Below, piece by piece: positions 24,067 through 34,700 of a stretch of 47,759 bases of DNA. Numbering within the stretch: the stretch's first letter is position 1; every line of letters starts with the position of its first letter. The DNA is from Scatosoma sp002474405 (lineage in GTDB: Bacteria; Bacillota; Clostridia; Christensenellales; Borkfalkiaceae). The stretch is from NCBI GenBank assembly GCA_937892545.1, contig CALAFO010000081.1, forward strand, positions 1 to 47,759, written 5' to 3'. The translations under genes were made by a program, and so were the position numbers. The notes under the pieces are model-generated. The model worked only from the letters and a program-made list of their open reading frames with translations, was not told the origin of the DNA and did not search any database.

Positions 24067-27012
24067 TTATATTTTTTTAAGAAATAACGTTTTGATTTCG
24101 AACTGGCGGAACGATAAGCGAACGACGTCGCCCGTTGCGATAAGCCGTTTGTTTTCTTCCGTCATGTCGCACTCGTAAATTTCGTACTTGCCGTTCAGAT
24201 ACAAATTGCAATCCGTTCTCGTTCTTTCGCATTCGTATAAACGTACGGCGATTCCGTCGCGGTTTTCGGAAATTTTTATCGTTTCCGCGATAATGTTTTT
24301 TCTGTCGGCAAATTTTACGGGCGATATAAATTCCGCCGTGCAAGGTACGGGTCTGCGATTGAAGGCATACGCGGGAAGAATCACGGTTTCCGCGCAGAAC
24401 CCTCCCTCGTGCGGCAAAATCGCATAATTGAAATATTTTACGCCGCTTTCGCCCGCAACGTCCGGGCGCTTCCCGCTTTTCAGAAGAGAAATCCCCACGG
24501 TGCCGTCCTCTGCGGAAATTCCGTATTTGCAGTCGTTAAAAAACGAAACGCCGAAACGCGGTTCGGAAAGATCGGACCACTTATGATTGCATACTTCGTA
24601 CTTCGCCTGTTCTTCGCCGGTGTTCCGCGTTGCAGGTCTGTTGATATAGCCGAATTGAATTTCGCTGCGCAATTCGTCGGAAGCGACGTTTGTGGGGAAC
24701 ATCGCTTTCACGAATTTATGATCGTCGTTCCATTCCAGCTTGCTTTCAAACGAAATCACGGGCGTATGCGCATAAAACACGATGTCCTGCGTCAGCTTGC
24801 TTTTTCCCGCCAGCGTAAACTCCGTACGCAGACGAAGAAACAGCTTCCCGACGGAAACGAGCACGGTTTTCCCCGCCGTCGTAACGCATTTTTTTCTTTC
24901 GTAGTCGGCGTCTACGTCCCAGTTATCCCATAAATACGGCACGTCCTCGTATACGCAGATATCGTTCAGCGGCGCCGCCGCGATTTCTCTGCCGTTCACC
25001 GCCAGAGATTCTATCGTGCCGTTTTTTACGATCGCCATACAATACGGGGTTTCCGTTCTGCCCGTCTTTTCATCGAAAAAGAAGCTGCGCGTTTTCGGCG
25101 CGACGACTTTTTCGCCGAAAGAAAACGGCGCGAAATCGTATAATTCCGCATATTTTTCGTTGCCGTCGAAATCCGTAAACGATTGCTCGCCGGAACAATC
25201 GTTCAGAATCACTTCTCTGCGAGCGGACGAAAGCGTATTCAAAAGCCGTTCGCCCCGGAAAAAACGATTTTCAAGCGCGGCGATCGCACTTCTTTCCTGT
25301 GCCTTCGCCGTATCGTAGACTTCTTTAATACATGTGCCCGGCAGAATATCGTGAAACTGATTTAAAAGCAGGACGTCGTAACAACGGTCGGTTTCGTCTT
25401 TGCCCGCCAAGTCGCCCGTTCCCGCGCAGATCAATTCGGCATCTTTCAGCGCGTTTTCCAACGTGCGGTTGAGCTTTTTCATGTCGTGATTCGTCGTCAG
25501 CGTGCCGCGATGCAGTTCGAGATACAATTCGCCCGTATAACGCGGCAATTCTTCCGTTTCCAGTTTCTTCATAAACGCCGAAACGGACGTGTGTTCCGCT
25601 TTCGCGTACGGATAAGTTTCCGCCGTGCGCAACGCGTTTTCCACCATATCGGCGCTCGGTCCGCCGCCCCCGTCGCCGTAACCGTACGCCATCAGAACGT
25701 GTTCCGTCAGGTGCTTGTTCAGACGCTTTTGTACCCGCGAAGAAATCGCTTCCGGATCGCCCGTCGTCTGAATGGTATTGAAATGCACGGTTACTTCGCT
25801 GCCGTCGATTCCCCGCCAGATAAAAGAATCGTACGGGAAACGGTTCGTATCGTTCCACGAAAGTTTCGTTGTAAGGAAATACGGAACGCCGCAGCCGCGC
25901 AGTATCTGCGGCAGCGCCGCAGAATAACCGAAAGTATCGGGCAACCAGAAAACGTCGGCGTCGTATCCGAATTTTTCTTTTAAATATCGCTTGCCGCGCA
26001 TAAACTGACGAATCATCGATTCGCCGTCGGTGAGATTGCAATCGCATTCCACCCACGTAGCTCCGTTCGGTTCGAATCTGCCCTCTTTGACAAGCGCGCG
26101 GATTTCGCCGAACAATTCGGGCGAATCCTGTTCGATCCAGCTCATATACAGCGCAGACGACATAATGAAGCGGTACTGCGAATATTTTTTCAGCAAAGTA
26201 ACCGCGTTCGCCGCCGTGCGCAACGCCTTGCGGCGCGCTTCTTCCACCGTCCAGAGCCACGCCGTATCCAGATGGCTGTGCCCCACCAACCCTACGTAGA
26301 TGCCGTCGTCGGCGCCGGTATTTTTCAAGGACGAGAGAAATTCGCCGATGATTCCGCTTGCTTTTGCAAGTTCGTTGCGATCGGGCGAACGTTCGGGCAG
26401 AACGGTGAGCAGATCAAATAATTTTTCGTAGGTTTTATACGCTTCGATTTTCCTTTTGTCGCCGTCGGGCATCATACGGAAATACGAGGTGAGCAGCGAC
26501 AAATCGTCGACGAAACGTTTTACCGTTTCATCGATTTCCGCGACATATATTCCGTTATAAACGCGCGCGGGACGGTATCCGTTAATGGAAAACGTCTGCT
26601 TTTTTTCAAACGGCATGGTGCCGAAAAAGGTGTGAGAAGCATAGGAATCCACCGTGATTTCCGCGGGCTTGTTTATCCCGCTTAAAGACACGTATTTGTG
26701 GCAACGGAAAATCGCGTCCTTTCCGTCCGGCAGATAATCTGCCACGCCGAACGGCTTGCCGTCCGCCGACAACAAGTGCTCCACGCCGCCGTTTTCCACG
26801 TACAGATACGGATGAACGTACTTTGCCGGATCGTACCCGAAGGTAAATTTTCCGCAACCGAATTCTTCGCCCCAGACCTGCCCTTTCTGTATCTTTTTAC
26901 CGTTCAGATATACGTCCTGTTCCGTCAGAGAAGAAACGACGTATTCCGAATACGCGTCTTTGAGTCTTACGATTTTCAGAACCAGTCTGTCCAGTTGTTT
27001 TAAATTCGTCAT
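24067..27012 (-). CDS. GH38 alpha-mannosidase
   Basis: GH38 enzymes remove alpha-linked mannose from the ends of N-glycans or mannans with retention of configuration, using zinc. The 981-residue protein has a family N-terminal beta domain and then the metal motif GHSHLDTAWLW (His247, Asp249). The nucleophile segment is FWLPDTFGYSAALPQ (Asp359). C-terminal beta domains follow, with AYAFNRRPVPC near residue 900. No signal peptide is present, so it works on imported oligosaccharides. It is the last gene of an operon with GH84 and RpiR, 19 bases after the regulator. Alpha-mannosidase plus N-acetyl-hexosaminidase points to an N-glycan-like or mannose/HexNAc-containing substrate. Confidence 0.95.
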   Translation of the reverse strand: MTNLKQLDRLVLKIVRLKDAYSEYVVSSLTEQDVYLNGKKIQKGQVWGEEFGCGKFTFGYDPAKYVHPYLYVENGGVEHLLSADGKPFGVADYLPDGKDAIFRCHKYVSLSGINKPAEITVDSYASHTFFGTMPFEKKQTFSINGYRPARVYNGIYVAEIDETVKRFVDDLSLLTSYFRMMPDGDKRKIEAYKTYEKLFDLLTVLPERSPDRNELAKASGIIGEFLSSLKNTGADDGIYVGLVGHSHLDTAWLWTVEEARRKALRTAANAVTLLKKYSQYRFIMSSALYMSWIEQDSPELFGEIRALVKEGRFEPNGATWVECDCNLTDGESMIRQFMRGKRYLKEKFGYDADVFWLPDTFGYSAALPQILRGCGVPYFLTTKLSWNDTNRFPYDSFIWRGIDGSEVTVHFNTIQTTGDPEAISSRVQKRLNKHLTEHVLMAYGYGDGGGGPSADMVENALRTAETYPYAKAEHTSVSAFMKKLETEELPRYTGELYLELHRGTLTTNHDMKKLNRTLENALKDAELICAGTGDLAGKDETDRCYDVLLLNQFHDILPGTCIKEVYDTAKAQERSAIAALENRFFRGERLLNTLSSARREVILNDCSGEQSFTDFDGNEKYAELYDFAPFSFGEKVVAPKTRSFFFDEKTGRTETPYCMAIVKNGTIESLAVNGREIAAAPLNDICVYEDVPYLWDNWDVDADYERKKCVTTAGKTVLVSVGKLFLRLRTEFTLAGKSKLTQDIVFYAHTPVISFESKLEWNDDHKFVKAMFPTNVASDELRSEIQFGYINRPATRNTGEEQAKYEVCNHKWSDLSEPRFGVSFFNDCKYGISAEDGTVGISLLKSGKRPDVAGESGVKYFNYAILPHEGGFCAETVILPAYAFNRRPVPCTAEFISPVKFADRKNIIAETIKISENRDGIAVRLYECERTRTDCNLYLNGKYEIYECDMTEENKRLIATGDVVRLSFRQFEIKTLFLKKI

Positions 27013-27031
27013 AGCGATTTTCCCCGATGGT

Positions 27032-27862
27032 TCAGATAGCCTTATCCGAAATCGTCAGCGCCACTTTCATGTTGCGCTCATCCGATTCCGCGCCGAGATC
27101 TTTATAAACCGTAGCACACAACACGTCTACGATGTACGACTGCGCGCAGACCGTTGCCATCGAACCGCCCTCGTACACGCCCTCTTTACGGCAGGTAAGA
27201 AACAGATAATCGGCATATTTCGCCAGAGGCGATTTGTTGTAATTCGTAATCACCACTATCGGCGTGCCGTTTTTCTTTGCGATTTCGGCAAGATTGATGA
27301 TATCTTTCGTGGCGCCGGAAACGCTGATTAAAATAAGCAGATCTTCCGCGTTCAGATTCGACGTGATAATCGTCTGCAGGTGCGTATCGCCCGAATTATC
27401 CGCATTGATTCCCGTGCGCGCCAGTTTTACTTTGAACATAGCGGGAGCAATCGAACTGTTGCCCACGCCGAAAATACAGATTTTTCTTGCCTTTATGATG
27501 AGCTTCGCCACGTCGGAACATTGTTTTGCGTCCAGCGCTTTGTACGTTTCCATAATCGCGTCCGTCATGTCGTATACGATATTTTTCATATAATCGGATT
27601 CGTCCGCGGCGTTGCCTCCGCCCGTTTCCTGACTGAGGGACAATTTGAAATCCTGAAATCCCCGGTAATCGATTTTACGGCAGAACCGCAGAATCGTAGC
27701 TTCCGAAACGCCGAGCCGCATGGCAAGTTCCGTAATCGACATGTAAATAATTTCGTCTTTTTTCAATTTCATGATGCCGTCGATTACTTTCAGATCGGTT
27801 TTCGTTGCTACCGGTCGCATATTATTGATTCTGTCGTATACTTTTCCTATCATTTTTTCCAA
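27032..27862 (-). CDS. RpiR-family transcriptional regulator
   Basis: RpiR regulators sense phosphorylated sugars. The 276-residue protein has an N-terminal helix-turn-helix (SITELAMRLGVSEATILRF at residues 42-60). A C-terminal SIS sugar-phosphate-binding domain follows (IFGVGNSSIAPAMF, then LISVSGATKDIINLAEIA). It lies between the two glycosidase genes of its operon, overlapping the end of the GH84 gene by 13 bases. The likely role is control of its own operon in response to an amino-sugar or mannose phosphate. An inverted repeat over the operon's start point is a candidate target. Confidence 0.94.
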   Translation of the reverse strand: MEKMIGKVYDRINNMRPVATKTDLKVIDGIMKLKKDEIIYMSITELAMRLGVSEATILRFCRKIDYRGFQDFKLSLSQETGGGNAADESDYMKNIVYDMTDAIMETYKALDAKQCSDVAKLIIKARKICIFGVGNSSIAPAMFKVKLARTGINADNSGDTHLQTIITSNLNAEDLLILISVSGATKDIINLAEIAKKNGTPIVVITNYNKSPLAKYADYLFLTCRKEGVYEGGSMATVCAQSYIVDVLCATVYKDLGAESDERNMKVALTISDKAI

Positions 27863-29346
27863 CTCCGATAAATTATTCTTTCTTCTTCCGTTTGTATATC
27901 AAGACAAGCTTTTTCCGCGGCATACTTCAAAAACGAATTATCCGCCGCCGAAAAACGGCAGGCGTTGAGTTTTTCCGCCGTTTTTTTCCGGTCGATTTCT
28001 CTTTTCCCCCGAAGCGAAAAATATAAATCCGCCTCGTACTTCATCGCCGCGAACAAGTCCTGCGTTTCTTCCAGAAAGCCATGCGGCGCTTTTTGCTTCA
28101 GAATATCCAAAGCGTTTTCCATGCCCGCATACAGCGAATCGAGTGCGGCGAAATCGCCTTTTTCAAGAAGTTCTTTCACAGGATAACGTTTTTTAAAAAT
28201 ATTGCTTTCGTTAAAGCGTACGAAGATTTTTCCCGCGCGGGCGCAGCCCTTAAAATATTCCGCCACGGCTTTTTTCAGCGATTCTTCGGCGTCGTAGCTC
28301 TCGCTGTCCCACGCGTAATCCGCCATGGTGGAAAGCGGGATTTTATTGCACTCGTACAGCGAAGATAAGTTCGCCGCGTAGCCTTTATGCGTTTTATATA
28401 AATATCTGCCGCGATTGTAAAGCGCGCCGAAATAAATACGCTTCTTCGGAGAAAAATCGTTCACGGGATAATTATCCCATAGAATCGGTTCCCGCCCGAA
28501 ACAATTTTTTACGATTTCGCCGTCCTCTTCCGTTATCGCTTCCGCCACGGTATTGTATCCCGTCCAGAATACTTCCGTTTCCGACTGCAGATATTTTCGC
28601 AGATCCTCCCGGTACGGCGTATCGAAATTCTGCATGTAATCGGTAGGGCAGAACAGAAGCGGCGCGCTTTTTTTCAGGTCGTTCGAAAGCCGATTTGCCA
28701 GCTCCGCCTGCGCATGCGCCGGGGAATGATATTTTTTCGCCTCTTCTTCGGAAAGCACGGGCTGAATATCATCCATCAGTAAAGCGAATTTATCTATGCC
28801 GCAAGCGGAAACTGAAGTGAGTTTTTGCAGTAAAATCCGATAATCTTTATCGTCGGCATAACAAAAATCTTTTCCGGGACTGATGGAAAAATAAAAATCG
28901 ATAAAATTTTTATCCGCTTCTTCTCTGAGTTCTTTCAGAAGCGAAAGCGTCTGTTCGGGATAGTCGTTACGCCATCCGTCGCGATGATACAAATCGTCTT
29001 TCGGCGCGTAGATATACGCGTTCATTCGGATTTTTTTCAGAAACGAAAACAAATCTTTTCGCTGTGCCTGCGTGAACGGCGTGCCGTAAAAGCCTTCGAT
29101 TGCCGCGCGGAACGGAAAAAAGGGATAATCTTTCAGATACACTTTACGGATTTTTCCGCCCTTGCGCTCTTTTGCGATTTCTTCTTCAAGATAATTTTTC
29201 GCACGTTCGTTATAAAATTTTCCGATTACGTCGCCTTCGTCCGTAACAAAAAAAGAATATCCGTCTTTCGGCAACGTTTCGTCGCGGGCGAGAATTACGC
29301 TGTTTACGGGGATTGCCCGATCGATTGCATAAAAAATTTTTTTCAT
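27850..29346 (-). CDS. GH84 beta-N-acetylglucosaminidase
   Basis: GH84 enzymes remove terminal beta-GlcNAc by substrate-assisted catalysis. The 498-residue protein has an N-terminal family domain and then the barrel motifs IEGFYGTPF (residues 83-91) and YAPKDDLYHRDGW (113-125). The catalytic Asp pair is Asp192-Asp193 in FALLMDDIQP. It lacks a signal peptide and the carbohydrate-binding domains of secreted GH84 enzymes, so it acts in the cytoplasm on imported fragments. The start has no clear Shine-Dalgarno sequence. A good promoter ends about 30 bases upstream. It is the first gene of the GH84-RpiR-GH38 operon. Confidence 0.94.
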   Translation of the reverse strand: MKKIFYAIDRAIPVNSVILARDETLPKDGYSFFVTDEGDVIGKFYNERAKNYLEEEIAKERKGGKIRKVYLKDYPFFPFRAAIEGFYGTPFTQAQRKDLFSFLKKIRMNAYIYAPKDDLYHRDGWRNDYPEQTLSLLKELREEADKNFIDFYFSISPGKDFCYADDKDYRILLQKLTSVSACGIDKFALLMDDIQPVLSEEEAKKYHSPAHAQAELANRLSNDLKKSAPLLFCPTDYMQNFDTPYREDLRKYLQSETEVFWTGYNTVAEAITEEDGEIVKNCFGREPILWDNYPVNDFSPKKRIYFGALYNRGRYLYKTHKGYAANLSSLYECNKIPLSTMADYAWDSESYDAEESLKKAVAEYFKGCARAGKIFVRFNESNIFKKRYPVKELLEKGDFAALDSLYAGMENALDILKQKAPHGFLEETQDLFAAMKYEADLYFSLRGKREIDRKKTAEKLNACRFSAADNSFLKYAAEKACLDIQTEEERIIYRSWKK

Positions 29347-29353
29347 AATTATA

Positions 29354-29376
29354 GAAGAAAATTAAAAATTTCTTTC
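29354..29376. promoter_or_regulatory. Candidate operator at the GH84 operon start
   Basis: GAAGAAAATT and AATTTCTTTC form an imperfect inverted repeat (8 of 10 pairs) centred in the untranslated leader just after the -10 box. This is a typical repressor position. The RpiR protein encoded in the operon is the obvious candidate to bind here; that link is inference. Confidence 0.4.
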
Positions 29377-29405
29377 ATTGTAATTTAAATTCGTGAAAAA
29401 GTCAA
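29377..29405 (-). promoter_or_regulatory. Sigma-A promoter of the GH84-RpiR-GH38 operon
   Basis: The minus strand reads TTGACT, 17 bases, TACAAT (-35 at 29400-29405, -10 at 29377-29382), with the start near 29370 and a leader of about 25 bases. Confidence 0.82.
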
Positions 29406-29466
29406 GCGTTTTGCGACAAATGTCGTTTTTTCTTGGAAAAACCGTGCGGTTTTCTTGAATAACAAT

Positions 29467-29511
29467 AAAAAAACGCACCGTTCTTAACTTAAAAAGTTAC
29501 TTCGCGGTGCG
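29467..29511 (-). terminator. Terminator after the GH43-like gene
   Basis: CGCACCG and CGGTGCG form the base of a stem (29505-29511 with 29474-29480) with an inner AACTT/AAGTT helix. On the minus strand the stem is followed by seven T. It closes the GH106-GH63-GH43 operon. The 133 bases between it and the GH43 stop contain only a doubtful 37-codon plus-strand frame and a repeated CGTACATTGCG. Confidence 0.85.
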
Positions 29512-29644
29512 CTTTATATTTCAAAGGAGTATGTTTGCGCCAATCTCAGAAAGCTGTTATCAGTCCATGATTAAGTATGTATATTGCGTACATTGCGTTA
29601 CGGGAATAAACGTACATTGCGGCATAAAGGTCTCCGTAAAATAA

Positions 29645-30478
29645 TTAATTCAATAAAAATAATTGCATGCGTTCTTCCGATACACGATTTGGTTGATGAA
29701 ACGTAAGGTTGCGGTTTCCGTTGAAATCTATGAAACACATACTGTGCCCGCCGTCGCTGTCGACAAGCAGTTTTTCAAATCGATAATCCCCCGCAACGCC
29801 GTCTTTGCTGACGCTTTTTACAACCGCGTAACCGTTTTTTGTAAACGTTGACCAAAGCAGCACGACGGCGCCGTTTTCTTCATACAGATACGGTCCTTCG
29901 GCAACATATCCCTCTTTTCCGCCCGCCCGTACTTTCACCGAAAAGCCGCAATATTTTCCGCTGACGATTTTTTTCGGTTTTTCTGCGAGCGCAGTCAGGT
30001 CGGAAGTCATTTCGCATATATACAGGCTGCCGTCGCCGTCGTTTGTAATCGGCGCTACCCACTCGTTGGAAAAACAAAGATACGGTTTGTTTTTGTATAC
30101 AAATAACGTTGCGTCCAGACATTCCCACCCGGCAGGAGTAATATATTCTCCCGTCAACGCGGTAAAACTTTTTTCTAAACTATCCGACCGATAAATCAGG
30201 CAGCCGCGCCCTTTATCTTTACGGAATACGGAAAGTATCAGATAGTAACCGCCGTTATATTTATGCAACTCCGGCGCCCAGATATTTGTATATGTATCCA
30301 GCGAACCGTCCGTTACCATAGTGCTTTTTCGTCGGAAATTTTCTAAATCCGACGAAATAAACAACGTTAAATCGCTGCCTTTCCCCCAGGAATCGTCTCC
30401 TGTGGTGCCAAGCAGATAATATGTGCCGTTTTCCGTAAATACAAACGGATCGCGGATATGAATGTCTTTTCTGTTCAT
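29645..30478 (-). CDS. GH43-like five-bladed beta-propeller glycosidase
   Basis: The 277-residue protein shows the GH43/clan-F pattern: general base Asp10 in HIRDPF, TNIWAPELHKYNGGYYL, the pKa-tuning Asp122 in ECLDATLF, and the general acid Glu194 in VAEGPYLYE. Known relatives cleave arabinose, xylose or galactose from the ends of glycans; which one applies here cannot be told. No signal peptide is present, so it acts in the cytoplasm. Its ATG shares ATGA with the end of the GH63-like gene, and it is the last gene of this operon. Confidence 0.9.
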   Translation of the reverse strand: MNRKDIHIRDPFVFTENGTYYLLGTTGDDSWGKGSDLTLFISSDLENFRRKSTMVTDGSLDTYTNIWAPELHKYNGGYYLILSVFRKDKGRGCLIYRSDSLEKSFTALTGEYITPAGWECLDATLFVYKNKPYLCFSNEWVAPITNDGDGSLYICEMTSDLTALAEKPKKIVSGKYCGFSVKVRAGGKEGYVAEGPYLYEENGAVVLLWSTFTKNGYAVVKSVSKDGVAGDYRFEKLLVDSDGGHSMCFIDFNGNRNLTFHQPNRVSEERMQLFLLN

Positions 30479-31716
30479 TTGTTTTCTCGCTTACCGTAAA
30501 GTTCGATTGCAAGTAAATTCCAGCTTAAAAAACCCGGAAACAAATTCGGTTCGCCGGTATCGGGGTGGAAACTTTCAAACATTTCGCCCGATTCCTTTAA
30601 ATTTTTTGCCAAAAGCCGTACGGTTTTTTGCCGAAGTTCTTCCGCGCGTTCTGTTTTGCCGTATTTCAGCAAACCTTTATATACCAGATAATTTGCTATA
30701 ATCCAGATTGCGCCAAGCCAGTTTGAGGGATTGTTGCTCTTTTCGAGATTATACATTTTTTCGTTCCGCGCAAGCGTACGTACGCCGTATTCCGCCATAA
30801 CGTCAGGATCGGTTAAATGTTCGCACAGCAAAGCTGCCTGCCGCTCGCTGCAAATTCCGGCATACATCGGCAAAAAGCAACCCCAAAAACGAATTTTAAG
30901 CGGAACGGTATGCCATTTCGGCGCAAAACCTTCGTGAAATACAAAGCCGTTACACGAGCGCTCGGTTTTTACAAAACCGACATCCTGCGAATAATATATT
31001 CCGTCTTTTTCGTCCCACATCTGCGAATCGATTGCTCGACGCAACGTATCCGCTTTGCGCCGATACGGCTCCGGATTCTTTCCCGTTTTCTTTAAAATCT
31101 GCACCATTGCGGCGTATTCCGCATACATAAAACTGTTCAGATAAATATCCGCCGACGTACGCGGCGCGCGGTAATACGCGGTGGGATTGTTGTCGATTCC
31201 GATCATTATATCGTCCTGCCAGATAAACAGACCGCTGTTTCTGTCATATTGCTTTGTTTCGTAATAAAGCAAATAAGCCGCCAGTTTTTCGGTATCGATC
31301 CACCCGAAATCGTCTGCGAATTCCCCCGCCTGTAACGCTGCCTGACATAAAAACGGCTTATGCTGATTCAGGGGAACGCCTTTTTCATGCTCGCCGTGAA
31401 AATACCCCGCGAGCAAACCTCTTCCGGACAACATAATCGGGATATATCCGTCGCTCTCCTGAGCGTCAAGAAAATTCAGCACACACCCTTTTATGTGTTC
31501 GCTTACCGTTTCTTTCGAGCACCCCGCTTCGCTCATCTCTTTTTCGGAACAGACGGAAAACGCCGCGCACAGTGCTTTTGCCGTAAAATACGAATCCCAG
31601 TCCCATAAATCGCCCTCGTATCCGGAACCGGGGTCAAGAAAAGGATAGCGAAGTTCTCCCGCAGGATTTTTCAGAACCCTGTGTGCATTACGCAGAAAAT
31701 ATTGTTTTATATCCAT
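30475..31716 (-). CDS. GH63-like (alpha/alpha)6-barrel glycosidase
   Basis: The 413-residue protein has GDLWDWDSYF at residues 35-44 and NNPSNWLGAIWIIANYLVYK late. These correspond to the WDxxF and NPsNWrGpiW motifs of GH63 and trehalase-like inverting enzymes. Bacterial relatives act on alpha-glucosides, mannosyl- or glucosylglycerate, or alpha-mannosides, so the substrate is open. There is no signal peptide. A longer frame begins at 31791 but would overlap the upstream gene by 55 bases. The ATG at 31716 gives the natural N-terminus, although its ribosome site (GTGG) is weak. Confidence 0.86.
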   Translation of the reverse strand: MDIKQYFLRNAHRVLKNPAGELRYPFLDPGSGYEGDLWDWDSYFTAKALCAAFSVCSEKEMSEAGCSKETVSEHIKGCVLNFLDAQESDGYIPIMLSGRGLLAGYFHGEHEKGVPLNQHKPFLCQAALQAGEFADDFGWIDTEKLAAYLLYYETKQYDRNSGLFIWQDDIMIGIDNNPTAYYRAPRTSADIYLNSFMYAEYAAMVQILKKTGKNPEPYRRKADTLRRAIDSQMWDEKDGIYYSQDVGFVKTERSCNGFVFHEGFAPKWHTVPLKIRFWGCFLPMYAGICSERQAALLCEHLTDPDVMAEYGVRTLARNEKMYNLEKSNNPSNWLGAIWIIANYLVYKGLLKYGKTERAEELRQKTVRLLAKNLKESGEMFESFHPDTGEPNLFPGFLSWNLLAIELYGKRENK

Positions 31717-31736
31717 ACTTTTACCACTGTATACGA

Positions 31737-34700
31737 TTATTTTTTCAGCGTAAGTTCCGGTTTCTTCATAATGCCCATATCGTTCAGACAATACTCATAC
31801 GACCACATATTGTTGCCGGAGTACCACATATCGGGTCCTTTCCATGTTTTCGGCGTTGTTAAATGCAACGCGCCGAACGTATTGCCGCGGGTACCGCAAA
31901 GGGTAAGTTCCAGCAAGTGTTCGCCCTCTTTCACGTTTTCGATTTGCAATTTATACGGCGGCAATACGATTTTGCCGACTTCTTCGCCGTCTAATTTCAC
32001 GCATACCAGAGCGCCGATATAATAATCGGTTGTAACCGTAAGAGTACCGCTCTCGCAAACAAACGGAATTTTATATGTAACATTCGCTCCGTAAAACGAC
32101 AGTTTTTGCTTGCGCAACGCGTCAAACGTCAATTCGGACGGCAACGCGACGATTTTTGTAGCCGCACCGAGCGTTTCCACGCCGAAATTGCCGAGAAGGA
32201 ACAGATTTTCCATGCTGATCCGGGCACTGACGGGAACGCGCACAAGCAGCTCGTTTCTGCCTTTGACAAGCATCGGCAACCGCATGGTATATATTTCTTT
32301 ATCTGCATACCATCCGTCTTTCGTAACGGGAATTTTCTTTCCGTTAAAGCGCACTTCCTCGGCATATTCGTATCCCAGCATGCAATCCGCGATGACTTCG
32401 CTTTCTATATAATAACGAAGCCACACATATTCGCTCGGCGCGGTTGAAGCGATGCGCCACGGTTGCACGTCGCATCCGTCGGCTGCGGGATACCCAAGCT
32501 GCGAACGCACGATGCGATCGATTCGCAACATTTCCTCGCGCGGCATAAAATGCTTCCCGTCGCGGGACCATTCGGGCATATCCAGAACAAGAACGTTCGG
32601 TTCGCCGAGAACGAACGGCACAAAATCGGGTATGGTTATTTTTTGCTCCGTCTTTTTTATTGTCTGCGTTGCACTGTCTTTATTGCCTTTTTCCGAGGTA
32701 CACGGCGCAAGAGAATACAGGAACGAATCAAGCGGGTAACAAGGAACAAAGATGATTGTATTCCCGTTTTTGTGCACATATTCCGCCGGAAACACTTTGC
32801 TGGAAATCGTATCGAACAGCGCGGGAGTAAATATGCCTCTGACGACGATTTTCAGTTCGTCGTAAGCGCAATCGTTCCCGTCCGTGCGGGACATATCGTC
32901 GCAATGCGCAATGAAAAGCCATCTGTTTTCGCCGTCGCGGCGCATATTGTAAAGCAAATCGTTTCTCCGTTCGCCGTTTTTGCCGTAGACGGTAAGCTCG
33001 CGCTCTTCGCTCAGCGCATCCAGAATTTCCGCCTGCGAAAATCCGATTTTTTTCGCTTGCGCCCAAAACGCCTGTACCGCGGAGCTGAATACCCCGTCCA
33101 CGCAAGCGGGACACTCTCCGCACACCAGCACTTTGCCGCCGCGCTCCGCAAATTCGCTCAACGCTTTCAACGTTGTGGAGCGGATTGTTTTTATGGGCGG
33201 AATGAGTACGGCTTTGTATCGCATTTCTCCGACGACAAAATCTTTTTCGTCGGCGCGGTACAATCCGGGCAACAGACTTTCGCTGAAAAAGTCAAAATCG
33301 ATTTGTCCGCGGAGCAACCATTCGGTAACGTTCGCAAATTGCTCGTCGAGAGTCTGCATATCCGTAGCCGTATATTCGCGCACACCCGCAATCATCCACG
33401 CGCTTTCAATCGGGTGCAGCACGGCAACGTTGACAATCGGTTTTCCGCGCATCAGCGCCGTGTTCAACCGTGCGAAATGGTTTTCTATATAGCCGTATTC
33501 CTTATACCACGCCGATTGATAGCTTATGCTTGCGGGATAATCGCGCTTTGCCGAACCGCGCATGCTTACCCAAGCCAGATGAGGCACGCGGAGCGTAACG
33601 CCGAGCGCCGCCTGCCAGTCGCCCTGAAATTTATGGCCGCGAAAATCATAATCCCAGCCGGTAACGCCGTATTCTTCGCTCATCATTCGGTTTCTGCCGT
33701 ATTGATGCGCCGCCGATTGCGCCTGCTTTGCCGTGGTAAATTCTTTACGGTTACACAACATATCGATGCCGGGAATATCGAATTCGCGATAATGCCGCAT
33801 CGCTTCGCCGATTGCCCGCATTTGCGTATACAGCCATGGTTCTTCCATATAATGTCCGGTAAAAGAAATACCGTTATTATGGCACCATTTGCCTATTCTG
33901 TCGCTGTAATTCTGCGCAAAAAGTTCCGTGGAGTGCATAAAGAAACGATAACGGTGCGTATTCGGTTCGCCGTCGCTTCTGTCCCAGACCACTTCGGGCA
34001 TATGAGCGACAATATCGTAACCGAAACGTTGCATAAAAGAAGAACCAAACGCCTGCGTCCAGGGATATATTGCGTCTTTACCGTCGCGGGAAGATTCCTT
34101 GAACGTCATGGTATAATAACTCGGTTCGTCCGTAAAAATCGCCGGCGCGGATTTTCCGAACTCCTCTCCGAGTTCCCGTTTATACGCCTCGTGCGTTACT
34201 TCGATAAATTTTTCCACGGCTTCGCCGTTCATCGTATCGAGATATGTAAAGCCGTTGAATCTGCCGGTTTTTTCGGCAAGAAGCGTATATGCATACCACT
34301 TTTCGCCTGTTGCTTCTTCCTGCTTCGAAACTACGCGATACGTTTTTATTTTCCCGTGAGTGTCAAATACTATATCGTAGGCGGCAAGAAATTCCGGTTC
34401 CCGCTCGTCGTTTTTATGAGCGCACATCATTTTATCCGGCTCGGTGCGAGATAACACAATTCTCTTTTGGCGGAATGCTTTATCCTGAGTTACCAGACCG
34501 CCCGCAAAGCCGCTCGGCCAGCGATCCTCGTCGTATAAATAAGACAACATGCCGTTTTCTACGGCTCTGCGATTACATGCGCGAATCAGATGCATGAATT
34601 CCTTACCGAGATATTCGGTGCTCATTCCGCTGCGCGTATGCATAAAAAATCCGCCGAAGCCCATCTCTTTCAGTCTGTCGATTTGCCACAACAGAACGTC

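Noticed and set aside
29531..29644. 37-codon plus-strand frame with several Cys/His, preceded by AAAGGAG
   Set aside because: The ribosome-like site is only one base from the ATG, the frame lies in a spacer between a terminator and a convergent stop, and no family is recognisable. Too weak to call a gene.
31717..31791. Upstream extension of the GH63-like frame
   Set aside because: It would overlap the GH106-like coding end by 55 bases, and the added residues do not look like the family.
32463..34454. 663-codon plus-strand open frame
   Set aside because: Antisense to the GH106-like gene, with no ribosome site and no recognisable protein family. It is a shadow frame.
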